From NCBI GenBank assembly GCA_946479475.1, contig CAMLGG010000120.1, positions 1-15,168 of the forward strand: 15,168 bases of DNA, written 5' to 3'. Position 1 is the stretch's first letter; every line of letters begins with the position of its first letter. The notes below the pieces were generated by a model. That model had not been told where the DNA came from and searched no databases. It saw only the letters and a program-made list of their open reading frames with translations. The stretch is from an uncultured Ideonella sp. (GTDB lineage: Bacteria > Pseudomonadota > Gammaproteobacteria > Burkholderiales > Burkholderiaceae). The translations under genes and the position numbers were made by a program. Positions 13,209-15,168 of this stretch are shown here, one piece after another.

Positions 13209-15098
13209 ATGTCCAATGAAGCCCTCGGCCTGACGATGCTCGCGCTGATCGTCGTGGTCATCATGCTCGGCTTCCCCACGGCCTTCACGCTGATGGGCCT
13301 GGGCATGTTCTTCGGCTTCATCGCCTTCCACGCGCCGGGGCAGCACTGGTTCGACAACCAGATCTTCGACCTGTTCGTGCAGCGCGCCTACGGCGCGATG
13401 ACGAACGAGACGCTGCTGTCGATCCCGCTGTTCGTGCTGATGGGCTACGTGATGGAGCGCGGCGCGCTGGTCGACAAGATGTTCCACGCCGTGCAGCTGG
13501 CGTTTCGCCGCGTGCCGGGCTCGCTGGCCGTGGCCACGCTCATCATCTGCACCTTCTGGGGCATCGCCTCGGGGCTGGTCGGCGCGGTGGTGGTGCTGAT
13601 GGGCGTGATCGCGATGCGGCCGATGCTCGATGCGGGCTACGACACGCGCCTCGCGTCGGGCGTCATCACCGCCGGTGGCACGCTCGGCATCCTCATCCCG
13701 CCCTCGGTGATGATCATCGTCTACGCGGCGGTGGCAGGTCAGTCCGTGGTCAAGCTCTATGCGGCCGCCATGTTCCCGGGCTTCTTCCTCGCGTTCCTGT
13801 ACCTGGTCTACGTGATCGGCTGGGCGCTGATCCAGCCGCAGGTGGCGCCCAAGCTGCCGCCGGACAAGCAGCGCGCAGAGGTGACGCCCTGGGTCGCCCA
13901 CCTGTCGGCCCAGTATTCGCCGCACCTGCTGCTGGCGATCGTGAAGGCCTGGCTCGCGCCGGCGCGGGCCCGCGCTGCGAGCATCCCGGGCCTGCGTCCG
14001 GGCCGATGGCTGTTGACGAAGAACCTGCTGAGCGCGTTGTCGCCCGCGCTGCTGGCCCTCGTCACGCTGGGCGCGGCGTGGTGGTACGTCACCATCTACT
14101 CGCAGCAGCAGGACGACGGCGGCGCGCCGCCGGCCGCCGCGGCCGCTGTCGTCGAGCCCGCCTCGTCGAACGGGCCTTCATCGACCGGCCTGGCCGAGCC
14201 CCCCGGGGCCGACGAGGCTTCGCCGAGCGGCACCGGACTGGCGGAGCCCCCCGGCGCCGAGCCCGACAAGGCCGCTGGTGAAGAGGGGGCGCTCAAGCCG
14301 CTGGGCGAGCCGGTCGCGGCGCCCCACGCCGAGCCCGTGCCGGATGCCTTCTACACCTGGTTCGGCGTGGCCTGCGCGCTGACGCTCGCGCTGCTGGCCT
14401 GGTACTACTGGCGCATGGACGCCGAGCAGTACGAGATCCTGCGCCTGCTCGTCACCTCGGTCATGCCTCTTGGCATCCTCACCTTCGTGGTGCTGGGGGT
14501 GATCCTGTTCGGCATCACCACCGCGACCGAATCGGCCGCGGTCGGTGCCGCAGGGGCGTTCCTCATGGCCTTGCAGGCCCGCACGCTGACCTGGCAGCGA
14601 GTCAAGGAGGCGGTGTTCCTCACTGCAAAGACCACTGCCATGGTCTGCTGGCTGTTCGTAGGCTCGGCGCTGTTCTCGGCCGTCTTCGCCCTGCTGGGCG
14701 GGCAGCGCCTGGTCGAGGAATGGGTGATGGGCATGAACCTCACGCCACTGCAGTTCCTGCTGCTGACCCAGGCCATCATCTTCGTGCTCGGCTGGCCGCT
14801 GGAGTGGACCGAGATCATCGTGATCTTCGTGCCCATCTTCCTGCCGCTGCTGCAGCACTTCCAGATCGATCCGCTGCTGTTCGGCACGCTGGTGTTCGTC
14901 AACCTGCAGGCGGCGTTCCTCTCGCCGCCGGTCGCGATGTCGGCCTTCTACCTCAAGGGCGTCTCGCCCCCGCACGTGACGCTGAACCAGATCTTCGCGG
15001 GGATGATGCCGTACATGCTGATCGTGATCCTGTGCATGGTGATCATGTACGCGTGGCCCGGCATGACGCTGTGGCTGCCCGCGTGGCTGTATCACTGA
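13209..15098 (+). CDS. dctM: TRAP transporter large permease subunit with central insertion
   Basis: The ion-coupled translocating subunit of the TRAP system, expected to use a sodium gradient. It has 629 residues, whereas a typical DctM has about 430. Family landmarks are present: GFPTAFTLMGLG near the start, FWGIASGLVGAVVVLMG, GTLGILIPPSVMIIVYA, then in the second half GITTATESAAVGAAGA and NLQAAFLSPPVAMSAFYLKG. The extra length lies at about 209-405. It holds a basic segment, a helix at about 272-297, a Pro/Ala/Glu-rich linker at 301-380 containing a repeated nonapeptide, and another helix at about 382-402. Enlarged DctM proteins are known in the FcbT3-type group, so the insertion itself is not unique. 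ATG at 13209 has GAGAGGG eight bases upstream. It ends the visible operon. Confidence 0.92.
   Translation: MSNEALGLTMLALIVVVIMLGFPTAFTLMGLGMFFGFIAFHAPGQHWFDNQIFDLFVQRAYGAMTNETLLSIPLFVLMGYVMERGALVDKMFHAVQLAFRRVPGSLAVATLIICTFWGIASGLVGAVVVLMGVIAMRPMLDAGYDTRLASGVITAGGTLGILIPPSVMIIVYAAVAGQSVVKLYAAAMFPGFFLAFLYLVYVIGWALIQPQVAPKLPPDKQRAEVTPWVAHLSAQYSPHLLLAIVKAWLAPARARAASIPGLRPGRWLLTKNLLSALSPALLALVTLGAAWWYVTIYSQQQDDGGAPPAAAAAVVEPASSNGPSSTGLAEPPGADEASPSGTGLAEPPGAEPDKAAGEEGALKPLGEPVAAPHAEPVPDAFYTWFGVACALTLALLAWYYWRMDAEQYEILRLLVTSVMPLGILTFVVLGVILFGITTATESAAVGAAGAFLMALQARTLTWQRVKEAVFLTAKTTAMVCWLFVGSALFSAVFALLGGQRLVEEWVMGMNLTPLQFLLLTQAIIFVLGWPLEWTEIIVIFVPIFLPLLQHFQIDPLLFGTLVFVNLQAAFLSPPVAMSAFYLKGVSPPHVTLNQIFAGMMPYMLIVILCMVIMYAWPGMTLWLPAWLYH
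14184..14258 (+). repeat. Direct repeat encoding TGLAEPPGA twice in DctM
   Basis: Two 27-nt segments (14184-14210 and 14232-14258), 48 nt start to start, encode the identical nonapeptide at residues 326-334 and 342-350. They differ at three bases, all synonymous (GGC/GGA, GCC/GCG, GGG/GGC). They sit in the low-complexity linker of the DctM insertion. Confidence 0.7.
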
Positions 15099-15138
15099 GC
15101 CCCCACGCCCCCTTGCCAGGGGCCGCCTTGCAGGCCGC

Positions 15139-15157
15139 GCCGGGCCAGTGGCCCGGC
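15139..15157 (+). terminator. GC-rich hairpin after dctM
   Basis: GCCGGGCC (15139-15146) and GGCCCGGC (15150-15157) form a perfect 8-bp stem with a 3-nt AGT loop, 40 nt after the dctM stop. A smaller CCCC/GGGG hairpin precedes it (about 15109-15122). No T-run is visible before the window ends, so factor-independent termination is uncertain. Confidence 0.45.
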
Positions 15158-15168
15158 CCCTCGCCAGG

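Overview
The window is about 15 kb of very GC-rich DNA (strong G/C bias at third codon positions) and reads as chromosome of a betaproteobacterium, most likely order Burkholderiales, possibly Comamonadaceae or a close relative. The reasons are the TetR / acyl-CoA dehydrogenase / DUF2147 / 3-hydroxyacyl-CoA dehydrogenase layout, the TRAP transporter type and the GC-rich intergenic hairpins. This placement is inference; no rRNA or marker gene is present. I see no transposase, integrase, tRNA, CRISPR array, or toxin-antitoxin pair.

Region 1 (1-5112, minus strand) is a fatty-acid beta-oxidation operon. In transcription order it encodes a TetR-family regulator, a large (598 aa) acyl-CoA dehydrogenase, a small secreted DUF2147 protein, and a bifunctional 3-hydroxyacyl-CoA dehydrogenase/enoyl-CoA hydratase that runs off the left edge. 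Gaps are 28, 14 and 17 nt. A 12-bp near-palindrome upstream of the regulator is a candidate autoregulatory operator.

Region 2 (5113-6163) is a divergent control region, then a small zinc-finger HNH endonuclease gene. That gene has a recognisable promoter and a leader of about 110 nt containing two hairpins.

Region 3 (6164-11203, plus strand) has a glycine-zipper outer-membrane lipoprotein, an 1115-aa protein joining about 15 predicted membrane helices to a C-terminal patatin-like phospholipase domain, and a LysR-type regulator. The patatin gene's Shine-Dalgarno sequence lies inside a perfect 16-bp palindrome. The patatin protein is the least characterised gene here.

Region 4 (11204-15168, plus strand) is a complete tripartite TRAP transporter (dctP-dctQ-dctM) of the keto-acid/mannitol/chloroaromatic type. 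DctP carries a Tat signal. A 10-bp-stem hairpin separates dctP from dctQM, a small upstream ORF overlaps the dctP start as ATGA, and DctM is enlarged to 629 aa by a central insertion with a Pro/Ala-rich linker containing a duplicated nonapeptide. The LysR gene just upstream is the natural candidate regulator. A GC-rich hairpin follows dctM at the right edge.

Most of the window is ordinary metabolism and transport. The items most worth checking are the membrane-patatin protein, the palindrome over its ribosome-binding site, the structured leader of the HNH gene, and the control elements of the TRAP operon.
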